From: Halobacteriales archaeon QS_6_64_34
GTDB lineage: Archaea > Halobacteriota > Halobacteria > Halobacteriales > Haloarculaceae
DNA: 41,735 bases
Direction of reading: 5' to 3'
Assembly: GCA_003020925.1 (NCBI GenBank)
Contig: PXRT01000004.1
Coordinates: 170,477-212,211, forward strand
The first letter of the stretch is position 1; each line of letters begins with the position of its first letter. Positions 29,774 through 38,326 of this stretch are shown here, piece after piece. The notes beneath the pieces were generated by a model. It was not told the origin of the DNA. It made no database searches and saw only the letters and a list, made by a program, of their open reading frames with translations. The position numbers were made by a program, and so were the translations under genes.

Positions 29774-30274
29774 CTACGTCAGGTCGGCGGTGAGCAACAC
29801 GCCGGCGAGTGCGGGCGCCACCAGCGCACCGACCGGAATCGTCGTGCCGGCAAAGCCCCCCGAGAGGTTCAACAGGACTGTCCCGACGAGAGTGAGCACC
29901 CCGACGACACCGAGCAGGCCACCGAACAGGCGGACCGGGTGTATCGGTAGCCGGTCCTCGAAGGCCGCCTCCCGACGGTAGTAGTAGAGACTGGCACCGA
30001 ATGCGACGGCGAAGACAGCCAGAGCGACGGTCCAGAGCACAGCAGCGAGGCCGGTGTACTCCGGAAATCGCATCGCATCCGGGGCCCAGACGAAGTTCAG
30101 TTCGTTCGGGATGGCGATGCCGTACAGGTACTGCAGTCGGAACGGGAGGAACCTGAAGACGACGCCCGTAATCTGGCCGTTCCCGAACACCGAGACGGAC
30201 CAGGGGGCAACAGCGACCAGCCACGTCGACAGCACCGCCAGTTCACCGGCGTACTCGGATTTAACCCACGCCAT
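29774..30274 (-). CDS. Haloarchaeal multi-span membrane protein, function unknown
   Basis: The 166-residue product (from the ATG at 30274) begins MAWVKSEYAGELAVLSTWLV and has about four hydrophobic segments separated by short polar loops, including PWSVSVFGNGQITGVVF and FRLQYLYGIAIPNELNFVWA. The pattern resembles a family of uncharacterised haloarchaeal membrane proteins; no function is assigned. A longer frame to 30319 exists, but a minus-strand TATA-like AGCTTTTACC (30310-30301) lies inside that extension at the right distance (~31 bases) from 30274, so the shorter start is chosen. The palindromic element at 30318-30399 separates it from the divergent DUF5793-like gene. Confidence 0.7.
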   Translation of the reverse strand: MAWVKSEYAGELAVLSTWLVAVAPWSVSVFGNGQITGVVFRFLPFRLQYLYGIAIPNELNFVWAPDAMRFPEYTGLAAVLWTVALAVFAVAFGASLYYYRREAAFEDRLPIHPVRLFGGLLGVVGVLTLVGTVLLNLSGGFAGTTIPVGALVAPALAGVLLTADLT

Positions 30275-30317
30275 GCTGCTAGGGGGACAACCGTCGACCC
30301 GGTAAAAGCTACCGGTC

Positions 30318-30399
30318 ATACGGTCGGTTGTAACGATTTACCGGTGATTTGCCGAGGCGGGGCCGGCAAATCACGGAAATGGCTTCCAATCGACCGTAT
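30318..30399. repeat. 82-bp palindromic element, copy A
   Basis: The outer arms are ATACGGTCG (30318-30326) and CGACCGTAT (30391-30399). The inner arms are GTGATTTGCCG (30344-30354) and CGGCAAATCAC (30364-30374). The whole unit is one imperfect palindrome with ~40-base arms and shares its length and outer-arm start with copies B and C. It lies in the divergent intergenic gap. Confidence 0.8.
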
Positions 30400-30433
30400 C
30401 AGTCACGGGAGAGCGCGGCGATACGTTCTTTTG

Positions 30434-30454
30434 ACCGGCCATCCAAAGGCCGGT
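30434..30454 (+). promoter_or_regulatory. Hairpin at the start of the DUF5793-like transcript
   Basis: ACCGGCC (30434-30440) and GGCCGGT (30448-30454) form a perfect stem between the TATA-like TTCTTTTGA (30426-30434) and the ATG at 30461. It overlaps the expected transcription start and could be a repressor site. Confidence 0.35.
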
Positions 30455-30460
30455 ATCCGA

Positions 30461-30892
30461 ATGAGGCGCGACTACTTTACCATCGACATCCGTCCGGAAC
30501 CGGGCGACGACGGTATCCCGACGATAGCCATCGAGTATACGGGCCCGTCGGGCGGGCTCCGGGACCGCCTCACAGCGACGGCGGAGACGACACTCGACTC
30601 CAGTGAGTTAGACGTAGCGTTCCGCCACCAGGCCGAGTCTGGGGGTGGGGTCCTCTCGCTGACCGACCGGCTGACCGGGGAGTTCATCTTCGAGGTGGCC
30701 GCCCCGGTCGAAGCGGTCGACGCGCTCGTCTCGGCGGCACAGCGACACGACGCCGACGGGGAGTACGAGGTGCGGTTGACCGACAGCGACGGGAAGTCGC
30801 TGGTCTACGAGAAAGCGACGTTGCTGGTGTACGACGAGGCGGGGAACCTTCTGCGGGGGCGCAGCCTCATCCCCGGCAGCGTCGAACTCTAG
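30461..30892 (+). CDS. DUF5793-like haloarchaeal protein
   Basis: This 143-residue acidic protein begins MRRDYFTIDIRPEPGDDG and contains TIAIEYTGPSGGLRDRLTAT, DVAFRHQAESGGGVLSLTDR, TGEFIFEVAAPVEAVDALVSAA and a beta-rich end LVYDEAGNLLRGRSLIPGSV. The opening MRRDYF and the Gly-Leu-Arg-Asp-Arg-Leu segment resemble the haloarchaeal DUF5793 family, which has no known function. The ATG at 30461 is preferred over earlier in-frame starts because those would lie inside the palindromic element and upstream of the TATA-like box. No membrane segments or metal motifs are visible, so it is probably cytoplasmic. Confidence 0.75.
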   Translation: MRRDYFTIDIRPEPGDDGIPTIAIEYTGPSGGLRDRLTATAETTLDSSELDVAFRHQAESGGGVLSLTDRLTGEFIFEVAAPVEAVDALVSAAQRHDADGEYEVRLTDSDGKSLVYEKATLLVYDEAGNLLRGRSLIPGSVEL

Positions 30893-31040
30893 AGCCGTCG
30901 GCGGTTCGGACCGCCCCGGCGAGCCCCTCGGGTTCGTCCTCGTCCATACGCCCTCTGGCTCGCGGGTGCGACAAGACGGCGTCGCCCACACGACGCCGAA
31001 ATCGGTACAGTTCACACCCCGTACCCGTGATAAAATTGGA

Positions 31041-31050
31041 GTTATAAGGT
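31041..31050 (+). promoter_or_regulatory. TATA box of the small zinc-finger gene at 31077
   Basis: GTTATAAGGT is about 33 bases before the ATG at 31077, and the surroundings are AT-rich. This supports that start for the 55-residue protein. Confidence 0.5.
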
Positions 31051-31076
31051 TGGAGAACCTATATGATAACCTCCCG

Positions 31077-31244
31077 ATGAAACACCCCAAGCACTCCCAG
31101 TCGGCGATGACGAACGACTCGAAGAGTGAGGAGCCACGGTACGGCGAGATAACCGAGTGCGAACTGTGTGAGACCGAACAACACTGTACTGACCACTGCG
31201 GGATAGTCGCCTGCCGGCGCTGCCAGGACAAGTTTCTACCCTGA
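31077..31244 (+). CDS. Small zinc-finger-like protein
   Basis: The 55-residue frame (MKHPKHSQSAMTNDSKSEEP...) ends in a compact Cys cluster: ECELCETEQHCTDHC then CRRCQDKFLP. Six Cys plus His residues in CxxC spacing make a treble-clef or zinc-ribbon type metal site likely. Proteins of this size and type are common in haloarchaea and are thought to bind nucleic acid or partner proteins, but no role is known for this one. The ATG at 31107 is a possible alternative start. The gene stands alone between the DUF5793-like gene and the succinate-CoA ligase operon. Confidence 0.65.
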   Translation: MKHPKHSQSAMTNDSKSEEPRYGEITECELCETEQHCTDHCGIVACRRCQDKFLP

Positions 31245-31296
31245 CAAAACAGGGCTGCGCCCGGGATTTTAGGGTGTTTCGGAACCGAATGGCGGT

Positions 31297-31407
31297 ATGT
31301 GCTTCGACCGATTGAGCGACGAAGAGGCCAGTCTCCTGCTGTTCGATGGAGCACCGGCGGGACCGTCCGCGAAAGACGGATTTAAACCGTCCGGCCCCGC
31401 CGGCTAG
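31297..31407 (+). CDS. Possible 36-aa leader-region protein upstream of sucC
   Basis: An ATG-TAG frame encodes MCFDRLSDEEASLLLFDGAP and 16 more residues. A TATA-like ATTTTAGG near 31265-31272 lies about 29 bases upstream, the spacing of a leaderless gene. The sucC TATA box lies inside its 3' end. No family is recognised, and the frame could be chance. Confidence 0.3.
   Translation: MCFDRLSDEEASLLLFDGAPAGPSAKDGFKPSGPAG
31380..31387 (+). promoter_or_regulatory. sucC TATA box
   Basis: ATTTAAAC is centred 30 bases before the sucC ATG at 31414, close to the haloarchaeal consensus. This predicts a leaderless or near-leaderless sucCD transcript. Confidence 0.6.
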
Positions 31408-31413
31408 CATGAC

Positions 31414-32564
<1,151 letters not shown>

Positions 32565-32565
<1 letters not shown>

Positions 32566-33437
32566 TGTCCGTTCTGGTCGACGAAGACACGCGCGTCGTT
32601 GTGCAGGGAATCACCGGTGGAGAGGGCAAGTTCCACACCGAGCAGATGCTCGAATACGGCACCAACGTCGTCGCCGGCGCGGTGCCGGGCCGTGGCGGCC
32701 AGGAGGTCGCCGGCGTCCCCGTCTACGACACCGTCCACCAGGCCGCTCGCGAGGAGGACGCCAACGCATCCGTCGTGTTCGTCCCGCCCGCGTTCGCGGG
32801 CGACGCCTGTTTCGAGGCCCTCGATGCCCCAGGCCTCGACCTCGTCGTCGCCATCACCGAGGGGATTCCGACCCAGGACATGGCTCGCGTCTACCGCAGA
32901 CTGCAGGAGACCGACACGCACCTCGTCGGGCCGAACTGCCCCGGCGTCATCACCCCCGGCGTCGCCAAGCTCGGCATCCTGCCCGGCAACATCTTCTCGT
33001 CGGGTAACGTCGGCCTTGTGTCACGCTCTGGCACGCTTACCTACCAGGTCGTCGACAACCTGACCGAGCGCGGCCTGGGCCAGTCGACCGCCATCGGCAT
33101 CGGCGGCGACCCCATCATCGGGACGGACTTCATCGACGCCCTGGAGCTGTTCGAGGCCGACCCCGACACCCACGTCGTCGCCATGTGTGGCGAAATCGGC
33201 GGCGAGGACGAGGAGGAAGCGGCCCGCTACATCGGCGAGCACATGGACACCCCCGTCGTCGGCTTCATCGCCGGCCGCACCGCCCCGCCGGGCAAGCGGA
33301 TGGGCCACGCCGGCGCTATCGTCTCCGGCTCCGGCACCGGGACCGCCGAGTCGAAGATAAACGCGCTGGAGAAAAACGGCGTTGCCGTCGGCGACACGCC
33401 GAACGAGGTTGCCGAACACGTGGAAGGCTTACTGTAG
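32565..33437 (+). CDS. sucD: Succinate-CoA ligase, alpha subunit
   Basis: SucD binds CoA and carries the phospho-His intermediate of succinyl-CoA synthetase. The 290-residue protein has the N-terminal CoA-binding Rossmann domain ([39 protein letters not shown]), [13 protein letters not shown] and [20 protein letters not shown]. The phosphorylated His248 is in [20 protein letters not shown]. It begins one base inside the sucC stop. A 108-base gap with its own TATA-like box separates it from the following histidine kinase gene, so the kinase is probably not part of the operon. Confidence 0.97.
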
Positions 33438-33514
33438 GTCTGGGGCGAACGTCGATACGTATTTTCCGGGTCGACACCGAAGCCACGCGATACCTGAACT
33501 ATCCGGCCGACGCC

Positions 33515-33523
33515 TTCTTTACC
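33515..33523 (+). promoter_or_regulatory. TATA-like box of the histidine kinase gene
   Basis: TTCTTTACC is about 27 bases before the ATG at 33546. This fits a leaderless start separate from sucCD. Confidence 0.45.
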
Positions 33524-33545
33524 CAGGTTCTCGAACTATAACTGA

Positions 33546-34538
33546 ATGAACGGACGGGCTACCGAGCGGCGAGTCGTAGCCACGGGGACTGAATCCGACG
33601 GTAGCACCGGGCTGTCGATAGCACTGGCCGAGAGGCCGTCCATCAGCGTCGTGACCGTCGACACCGAAGCCCTGTCGGACGAACTGGCCGATGCGGACGC
33701 GCTGGTCGTCGTCGACGACCCGCCAGCAACAGATGGTATCGAGACCTTTCGCCGGGTCCGGGAGGACTGGGCGCTTCCGGTCGTACTCGTCTCCGAGACC
33801 GCCGACCCGGACCGTATCGAAGCGGCGCTCTCGGCCGGTGTCACGGAGTACGTGGCGTCGTGGACCGACGCGCGCAGCGAGGAGCTGGCCGCCCGCATCG
33901 AGGCCCACGTCAGGACGCCGTCACGGGACGGCATCGTCCAGGCGGAGCGCTGGCAGGACCTCGTCGGGTCGTTTATCCACGACGCCAGGAACCCGCTGAA
34001 CGTCGTCACCGGCCGGCTCGAGCTGCTCGACATCGAGGGGACACACGGCGAGGCAATCGAGCGCTCCGTCGGTCGGGTGGAGTCACTGTTGACCGAACTG
34101 TCGACCGTCGCGAGCGTCGCCGGTCCGGTCGAGAGCGCGGAAGCGGTCGACCTGGCCGAGACGGCCAGACGGGCGTGGCGCGATGTCGGTGGCTCGCCCG
34201 AGCGTCTCACCGTCGAGAGCGAAACGACCATCGAGGCGGACCCCGACTGTCTGTGGCCCGTCCTCCAGCGGCTGCTCGAGAACGTCCTACTCCACGCCGG
34301 AGACGAAGCCGCCGTCACCGTCGGCGACACCGACGCTGGCTTTTATGTCGCCGACGACGGACCGGGTATCCCGGACGAGGACCGACAGCACGTCTTCGAG
34401 CAGGGGTACGGGACGGCCCGGGAGGGGGAGGGGTACGGGCTGTTCGTGGTCGACCGTCTCGCCGCGACCCACGGGTGGGATATCGTCGCCGGCGAGAGCG
34501 AGGCCGGTGGCGCGCGGTTCGACATCGGGACTCGGTAG
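33546..34538 (+). CDS. Soluble sensor histidine kinase with receiver-like N-terminus
   Basis: The 330-residue protein has an N-terminal ~120-residue receiver-like or flavodoxin-like fold (ALVVVDDPPATDGIETFRRV, PVVLVSETADPDRIEAALSA). A histidine kinase core follows: H-box SFIHDARNPLNVVTGRLELL with His145, N-box LQRLLENVLLHAGDE, G1 VADDGPGIPDEDRQHVFEQG and G2 EGEGYGLFVVDRLA. The phosphorylated His is followed by Asp where Glu is commoner. No membrane segments occur, so it senses a cytoplasmic signal or is itself regulated through its front domain. No response regulator is adjacent, as is usual for orphan haloarchaeal kinases. Palindromic element B begins 27 bases after its stop. Confidence 0.88.
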   Translation: MNGRATERRVVATGTESDGSTGLSIALAERPSISVVTVDTEALSDELADADALVVVDDPPATDGIETFRRVREDWALPVVLVSETADPDRIEAALSAGVTEYVASWTDARSEELAARIEAHVRTPSRDGIVQAERWQDLVGSFIHDARNPLNVVTGRLELLDIEGTHGEAIERSVGRVESLLTELSTVASVAGPVESAEAVDLAETARRAWRDVGGSPERLTVESETTIEADPDCLWPVLQRLLENVLLHAGDEAAVTVGDTDAGFYVADDGPGIPDEDRQHVFEQGYGTAREGEGYGLFVVDRLAATHGWDIVAGESEAGGARFDIGTR

Positions 34539-34564
34539 GGGCACCGGACCGAGAGACGCGATTC

Positions 34565-34646
34565 ATACGGTCGGTTGTAGATTATTTCCGGCGAACGTCG
34601 ACCCCGGGGTCGACCTTGACCGGTAAATTGCTACAACCGACCGTAT
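34565..34646. repeat. 82-bp palindromic element, copy B
   Basis: The outer arms ATACGGTCGGTTGTAG (34565-34580) and CTACAACCGACCGTAT (34631-34646) match perfectly. The centre GTCGACCCCGGGGTCGAC (34597-34614) is a perfect 18-base palindrome. Outer sequence is nearly shared with copy A and overall layout with A and C. Confidence 0.88.
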
Positions 34647-34712
34647 CAGGCTCCGAACTCGGGATGTGAACGTTCCGGTGTAGCTATAAGGGCGGAATAT
34701 GAATGTCCGGAC

Positions 34713-34949
34713 ATGCCCCACACTTGCCGGAACTGCAAGCGGACATTCGGGACCGAACTCGAACTCGAACTCCATCTCGACACCTGTTCGGCCGGCCAGC
34801 TATACTGTGACGAGTGTGGCGGGCGGTTTACGGAGCGAGCGGCGACGGAAGACGGGTGGCACTATCGATGTCCGAACGAGGACTGTGACGGCAGCGGTAT
34901 CGACGAGGACATTCACCAGGTATCCGACGCACGCGTCGCCAAACAGTAG
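34713..34949 (+). CDS. C2H2/zinc-ribbon small protein
   Basis: This 78-residue protein begins MPHTCRNCKRTFGTELELEL and continues HLDTC, a C2H2-like finger (Cys-x2-Cys, then His and Cys in place of the second His). It then has LYCDECGGRFTERAATEDG and HYRCPNEDCDGSGID, forming a second four-Cys ribbon. Such double-finger proteins are frequent in haloarchaea and probably bind DNA, RNA or protein; no specific role is known. A TATA-like CTATAAGG (34684-34691) lies about 26 bases before the ATG, implying a leaderless transcript. The gene is sandwiched between palindromic elements B and C. Confidence 0.82.
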   Translation: MPHTCRNCKRTFGTELELELHLDTCSAGQLYCDECGGRFTERAATEDGWHYRCPNEDCDGSGIDEDIHQVSDARVAKQ

Positions 34950-34961
34950 TTCTCCTGAGTC

Positions 34962-35041
34962 ATACTGCCGGCTATAACAAACTGAAGGAATTCGCTACCC
35001 CGGGGTAGCGAATATCTTTACGAACTTATAGCCGGCAGTAT
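34962..35041. repeat. 80-bp palindromic element, copy C
   Basis: The outer arms ATACTGCCGGCTATAA (34962-34977) and TTATAGCCGGCAGTAT (35026-35041) match perfectly, and 34990-35013 is a perfect 24-base palindrome centred on CCCCGGGG. Only the arm architecture and the ATAC start are shared with copies A and B; most arm bases differ. Its last base is part of the stop codon of the convergent SRPBCC gene. Confidence 0.88.
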
Positions 35042-35481
35042 CAGTCGTCCGTCCGAGCGATGCCGGAAGCGATGGCCCCGATACGGGCACATGCCCGCTG
35101 ACAGACGGGTGCGTAGCCCGCTGCGAGCGGTGAGAGTTCGAAGCCGACGACGCTCCCAGTAGGGTGGGTCACGACGAAATGGCCGGTCGCCGGGACGCGA
35201 GCGACCGTCCACGTCCACCGGCGGTTCTCACACGACGTTATCTCGAAGGGGAGCCAGACGGTACCGAGCGCACGGACCCGTCCGCGACTGCCGGCCCTGA
35301 CGTAGCGGTCCGACGACTCGACGGCAGTGATAGAGGGGCCCCAGTCGGGCCACCGCTCCGTGTCGGTCAGGACGCTCCAGACGACGTCGGGGGGCGCTTC
35401 GACGGCCCGGCGGACGACGAGTCGGCGACCGTCGGGGGTCCGTTCGATGGCGTAGGTGGTCGCACCTATCTTGAGTGGCAT
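35041..35481 (-). CDS. SRPBCC-family (START-like) protein
   Basis: The 146-residue product (from the ATG at 35481) fits the SRPBCC/polyketide cyclase-like fold: VRRAVEAPPDVVWSVLTDTE, then RWPDWGPSITAVESSDRYV, GSRGRVRALGTVWLPFEITS, RRWTWTVARVPATGHFVVTH and a C-terminal helix GYAPVCQRACARIGAIASG. The fold binds hydrophobic ligands in a deep pocket. The ligand is unknown. Longer in-frame extension upstream runs antisense through the ABC ATPase gene and is not coding. The stop codon is formed at the edge of palindromic element C. It shares a promoter region with the divergent ABC operon. Confidence 0.8.
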   Translation of the reverse strand: MPLKIGATTYAIERTPDGRRLVVRRAVEAPPDVVWSVLTDTERWPDWGPSITAVESSDRYVRAGSRGRVRALGTVWLPFEITSCENRRWTWTVARVPATGHFVVTHPTGSVVGFELSPLAAGYAPVCQRACARIGAIASGIARTDD

Positions 35482-35504
35482 TATCAGCACGGATAGAGCG
35501 GTAC

Positions 35505-35515
35505 CAAAGTATAGG
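35505..35515. promoter_or_regulatory. Shared TATA element of the SRPBCC gene and the ABC operon
   Basis: AAAGTATAG (plus) / CTATACTTT (minus) is the only TATA-like block in the 60-base divergent gap. It is centred about 30 bases from both ATGs (35481 minus and 35542 plus), suggesting use in both directions. Confidence 0.45.
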
Positions 35516-35541
35516 TTAGTCCGGGCATAACCGCCGGCCAG

Positions 35542-36391
35542 ATGATAGACGCCCGCGACCTTCGCAAGGAGTACGGCGATTTCGTCGCCGTCGAGGGGAG
35601 TACCTTCTCCGTGGACCAGGGTGAGGTGTTCGGGGTCATCGGGCCCAACGGGGCCGGGAAGACGACCACCCTGAAGATGCTCGCCGGCCTGCTGGAACCG
35701 ACAGGTGGGACCGCCGAAATCGCCGGCCTGAATACCGAGACGACGGAGATGCGCCAGCGGCTGGGCTTTCTCCCAGAGGAGTCTCCGCTGTACGAGGAGA
35801 TGACGCCCATCTCCTATCTCAAGTTCTTCGCCGACCTCTATGACGTCCCCGGCGACGTCGCCAGAGAGCGGATGCACGAGACGCTTGACGAACTCCAGCT
35901 CGAACACAAGGAGCGCAAGCTGGGCGATATGTCCAAGGGGATGAAACGCAAAGTGGCTATCGCCCGGTCGCTCATCAACGACCCCGACGTGCTCATCTAC
36001 GACGAGCCGGCCTCCGGGCTGGACCCGCTGACGACGAACTACGTCATCGAGTTCACCTCACGTCGAGTCGATCTGTGACCGGGTCGCCATCATGAACGAG
36101 GGCCAAATCGTCGCCCGGGGCGACCTGGAGGAACTGCAGGCCGAATACGGCGAGACGCGCTATCACGTCTACACCACCGTCGAGGTGCCCGACGCGGTGC
36201 GTGAGAACGGGAACTTCCGGACGGAAGTCGGGAATATGGACGCCGTCGAGAAGACCCGCACCGCCGCCGAGGACGCCGGCGGGCAGGTCGTCGACATCCG
36301 TACGGAGGAGTCCAGTCTCGAAGAGGTGTTCCTCAACGTCGCCGAGGCCGGCACACGGGGAACCCGTTATGTCGGGGAGGACGAGGAGTAG
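35542..36391 (+). pseudogene. ABC transporter ATPase (NatA-like) with internal deletion and frameshift
   Basis: The first frame (35542-36078) encodes a normal ABC ATPase start: Walker A GPNGAGKTTTLKML, LGFLPEESPLYEEM, signature GDMSKGMKRKVAIARSL, Walker B DVLIYDEPASGLDP, then YVIEFTS before running out of frame. From 36059 a second frame resumes with HVESICDRVAIMNEGQIVAR and continues to 36391 with the usual C-terminal domain (EESSLEEVFLNVAE). The missing piece, roughly 15-20 codons by comparison with the family, would hold the H-loop His needed for ATP hydrolysis. The ATPase is therefore dead as read, unless the deletion is an assembly error. Intact permease genes follow at once. Confidence 0.85.
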
Positions 36392-38326
36392 ATGCAGCCC
36401 AGGAAGCTACTGCGGGTCGCGAAGTGGGAGGTGACCAAAAACGCCGGCGGCGTCGACAGGAAGACCATCGTCGTGATGGCCCTGTCCCTCCTCGCGATGG
36501 GCGCTGTCGCGGCCGTCGCAGTCAGCGGGGGCGGCCCCGGGTTAGAGGCGGATATCTACCGCGTTGGCGTCGAGGAGTCAAACCCCCACCACGATGTCGC
36601 CAGCGAGGACTCGAGCTTCAGAGTCCAGTCGCCCGACTCCGAGGCGTTCGACCGACGCGACCAGGATGTCACCTTCACCGGCCCGAACACGCTCAGGCGA
36701 CCACAGACCGAGAAACAGTCAGCGGCACTGGAAGCGCTCCGGAGCAGCACGGAGTCGTACAACGACCGGACGATGGCCCGCGCCAGCAACCGGACCGCTG
36801 CCTTCCCCGTGTCGGTGACACTGGTCTATCAGGAGCAAGACGGGAGCAGCGCGCTCGATACACGGACCGACGGCGGCAACGCCACTGACGACGAGAACGA
36901 CAGCGACGGCCAGCCGGCCGGCGGTAACGGGACCGACAGTCAGGGCGGTGGCGGCTCCGACGGCGGCGCGACGGCGACGAACGGGGGGAGTGGCGGTGGC
37001 GGCAGCGGCGGTGACGCGGCGGGCGGCGGCACTGGCGGCAACAACGAAACGGCGTCCGGCGGTAGCGGCGCGAATCTCGGCGGCATCGGCGCCCAGCTCA
37101 CCGGTGACGTCGAGAGCGGGACGCCCGGCAACATCTCGCCGCCGTTCCCCTTCGAATCGCTCGTGCTCGCCTTCCTCTATATCGTCCCGATGAACTTCGT
37201 CATCCAGGCCTACGGCTCCTCGATGCTCTCCGAGCGGCTGAACCGCCGTGGCGAACTGCTGCTCGTGACGCCCGCCTCGCGTGGCGACATAATCGGCGGG
37301 AAGACGCTGCCGTACTTCCTCGGGGCGATGGGCGTCGCGACGGCGATTACCGCCACACTGCGGTTTTCGGGTATCGCACCCAGTGGGAGCGCGATTGCCG
37401 TCCTCGCCGTGTTGCCCATCGCCCTCCTCTTTCTCGCGGCGACGTTCTGTGGCGCGATGTTCGCGCGGTCGTTCAAGGAACTGACCTTCGTCACGGTCAC
37501 CATCACGGTGTCGCTTACCTCCTACGCGTTCGTGCCGGCCATCTTCACCGACGTGACGCCAATCGCACTCATCTCGCCGCTGACGCTCGTGGTGATGGAC
37601 CTCACCGGTCAGACTATCTCGCTTGGCGAGTTCGCCTTCTCGACGCTACCGCCGCTTTTCACCGCGCTCGTCCTCTTCGGGCTCGGCGCCGGGCTCTACC
37701 GGGAGGAGGATATGTTCACCCAGCGCTCGATTCCGCTGAAGGTGCTCGACGCGCTGGCGGGGCAGATAAAGTCCCGCAAGAGCGCGCTGAAGATGAGCGC
37801 CATCCTCATCCCCTTCGTCATCGTCGCCGAGTTGGGCGCCATCGCGTTCCTGTTCGTCCTCGATTCGGTGTCGCTGAACGTCTTCGGGACGAACCAGTCG
37901 CTGGGTATCCTACTCGTACTGGGCGTCGTGGCCCTCGTCGAAGAACTGGGCAAGAGCCTCCACCTCTATGCCGGCTACGCTCACGCCCGCTACGAGCGGA
38001 CGCTACAGTCGGCGCTGGGGGTCGGAGCGCTCTCCGGACTCGGGTTCTTCCTCGCCGAAAAAGGGCTCCTCATCGTTCGGCTGTCGGACTTAGAGAGCCT
38101 GCCAATCGGTGACGCCGCCGTCCAGGGAGCGACCCCGCCCGCCGGCGTCCCGCTGTGGGTCGTGGCGCTGCTTTTCCTCTTTGCGCCACTCGCCTTGCAC
38201 GCGGTGACTGCGGCTATCTCCTCGGTCGGCGCTCGCTACGGCCGCTGGCCCTACGTCGCCGGCGTCGGGATGGCCGTCGTCGTTCACTTCGGCTACAACC
38301 TCACGGTGGTGAGCGCCCTTGCGTGA
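36392..38326 (+). CDS. ABC-2 permease fused to a PrsW-like intramembrane protease domain
   Basis: This 644-residue protein starts like NatB-type ABC-2 permeases (RVAKWEVTKNAGGVDRKTIV, first membrane helix). It then has a large outside loop that is Gly/Ser/Asn/Asp-rich (~150-235), a set of ABC-2 helices (MLSERLNRRGELLLVTPASR), and a C-terminal multi-helix domain. That last part carries EELGK (Glu517, Glu518, Lys521), Glu556, His603 and HFGYN (His632, Asn636), the spaced residues of PrsW/CPBP-like membrane metalloproteases. Together with the ATPase and the next permease it should export Na, peptides or similar. It starts one base after the broken ATPase frame ends. Confidence 0.8.
   Translation: MQPRKLLRVAKWEVTKNAGGVDRKTIVVMALSLLAMGAVAAVAVSGGGPGLEADIYRVGVEESNPHHDVASEDSSFRVQSPDSEAFDRRDQDVTFTGPNTLRRPQTEKQSAALEALRSSTESYNDRTMARASNRTAAFPVSVTLVYQEQDGSSALDTRTDGGNATDDENDSDGQPAGGNGTDSQGGGGSDGGATATNGGSGGGGSGGDAAGGGTGGNNETASGGSGANLGGIGAQLTGDVESGTPGNISPPFPFESLVLAFLYIVPMNFVIQAYGSSMLSERLNRRGELLLVTPASRGDIIGGKTLPYFLGAMGVATAITATLRFSGIAPSGSAIAVLAVLPIALLFLAATFCGAMFARSFKELTFVTVTITVSLTSYAFVPAIFTDVTPIALISPLTLVVMDLTGQTISLGEFAFSTLPPLFTALVLFGLGAGLYREEDMFTQRSIPLKVLDALAGQIKSRKSALKMSAILIPFVIVAELGAIAFLFVLDSVSLNVFGTNQSLGILLVLGVVALVEELGKSLHLYAGYAHARYERTLQSALGVGALSGLGFFLAEKGLLIVRLSDLESLPIGDAAVQGATPPAGVPLWVVALLFLFAPLALHAVTAAISSVGARYGRWPYVAGVGMAVVVHFGYNLTVVSALA

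Noticed and set aside
30344..30460. N-terminal extension of the DUF5793-like protein
   Set aside because: The extra 39 codons lie in the palindromic element and upstream of the TATA-like box, and have no family-like sequence.
35482..35907. Extended N-terminus of the SRPBCC protein
   Set aside because: The upstream part of the frame is antisense to the ABC ATPase start and has no fold features. The family begins at the ATG at 35481.
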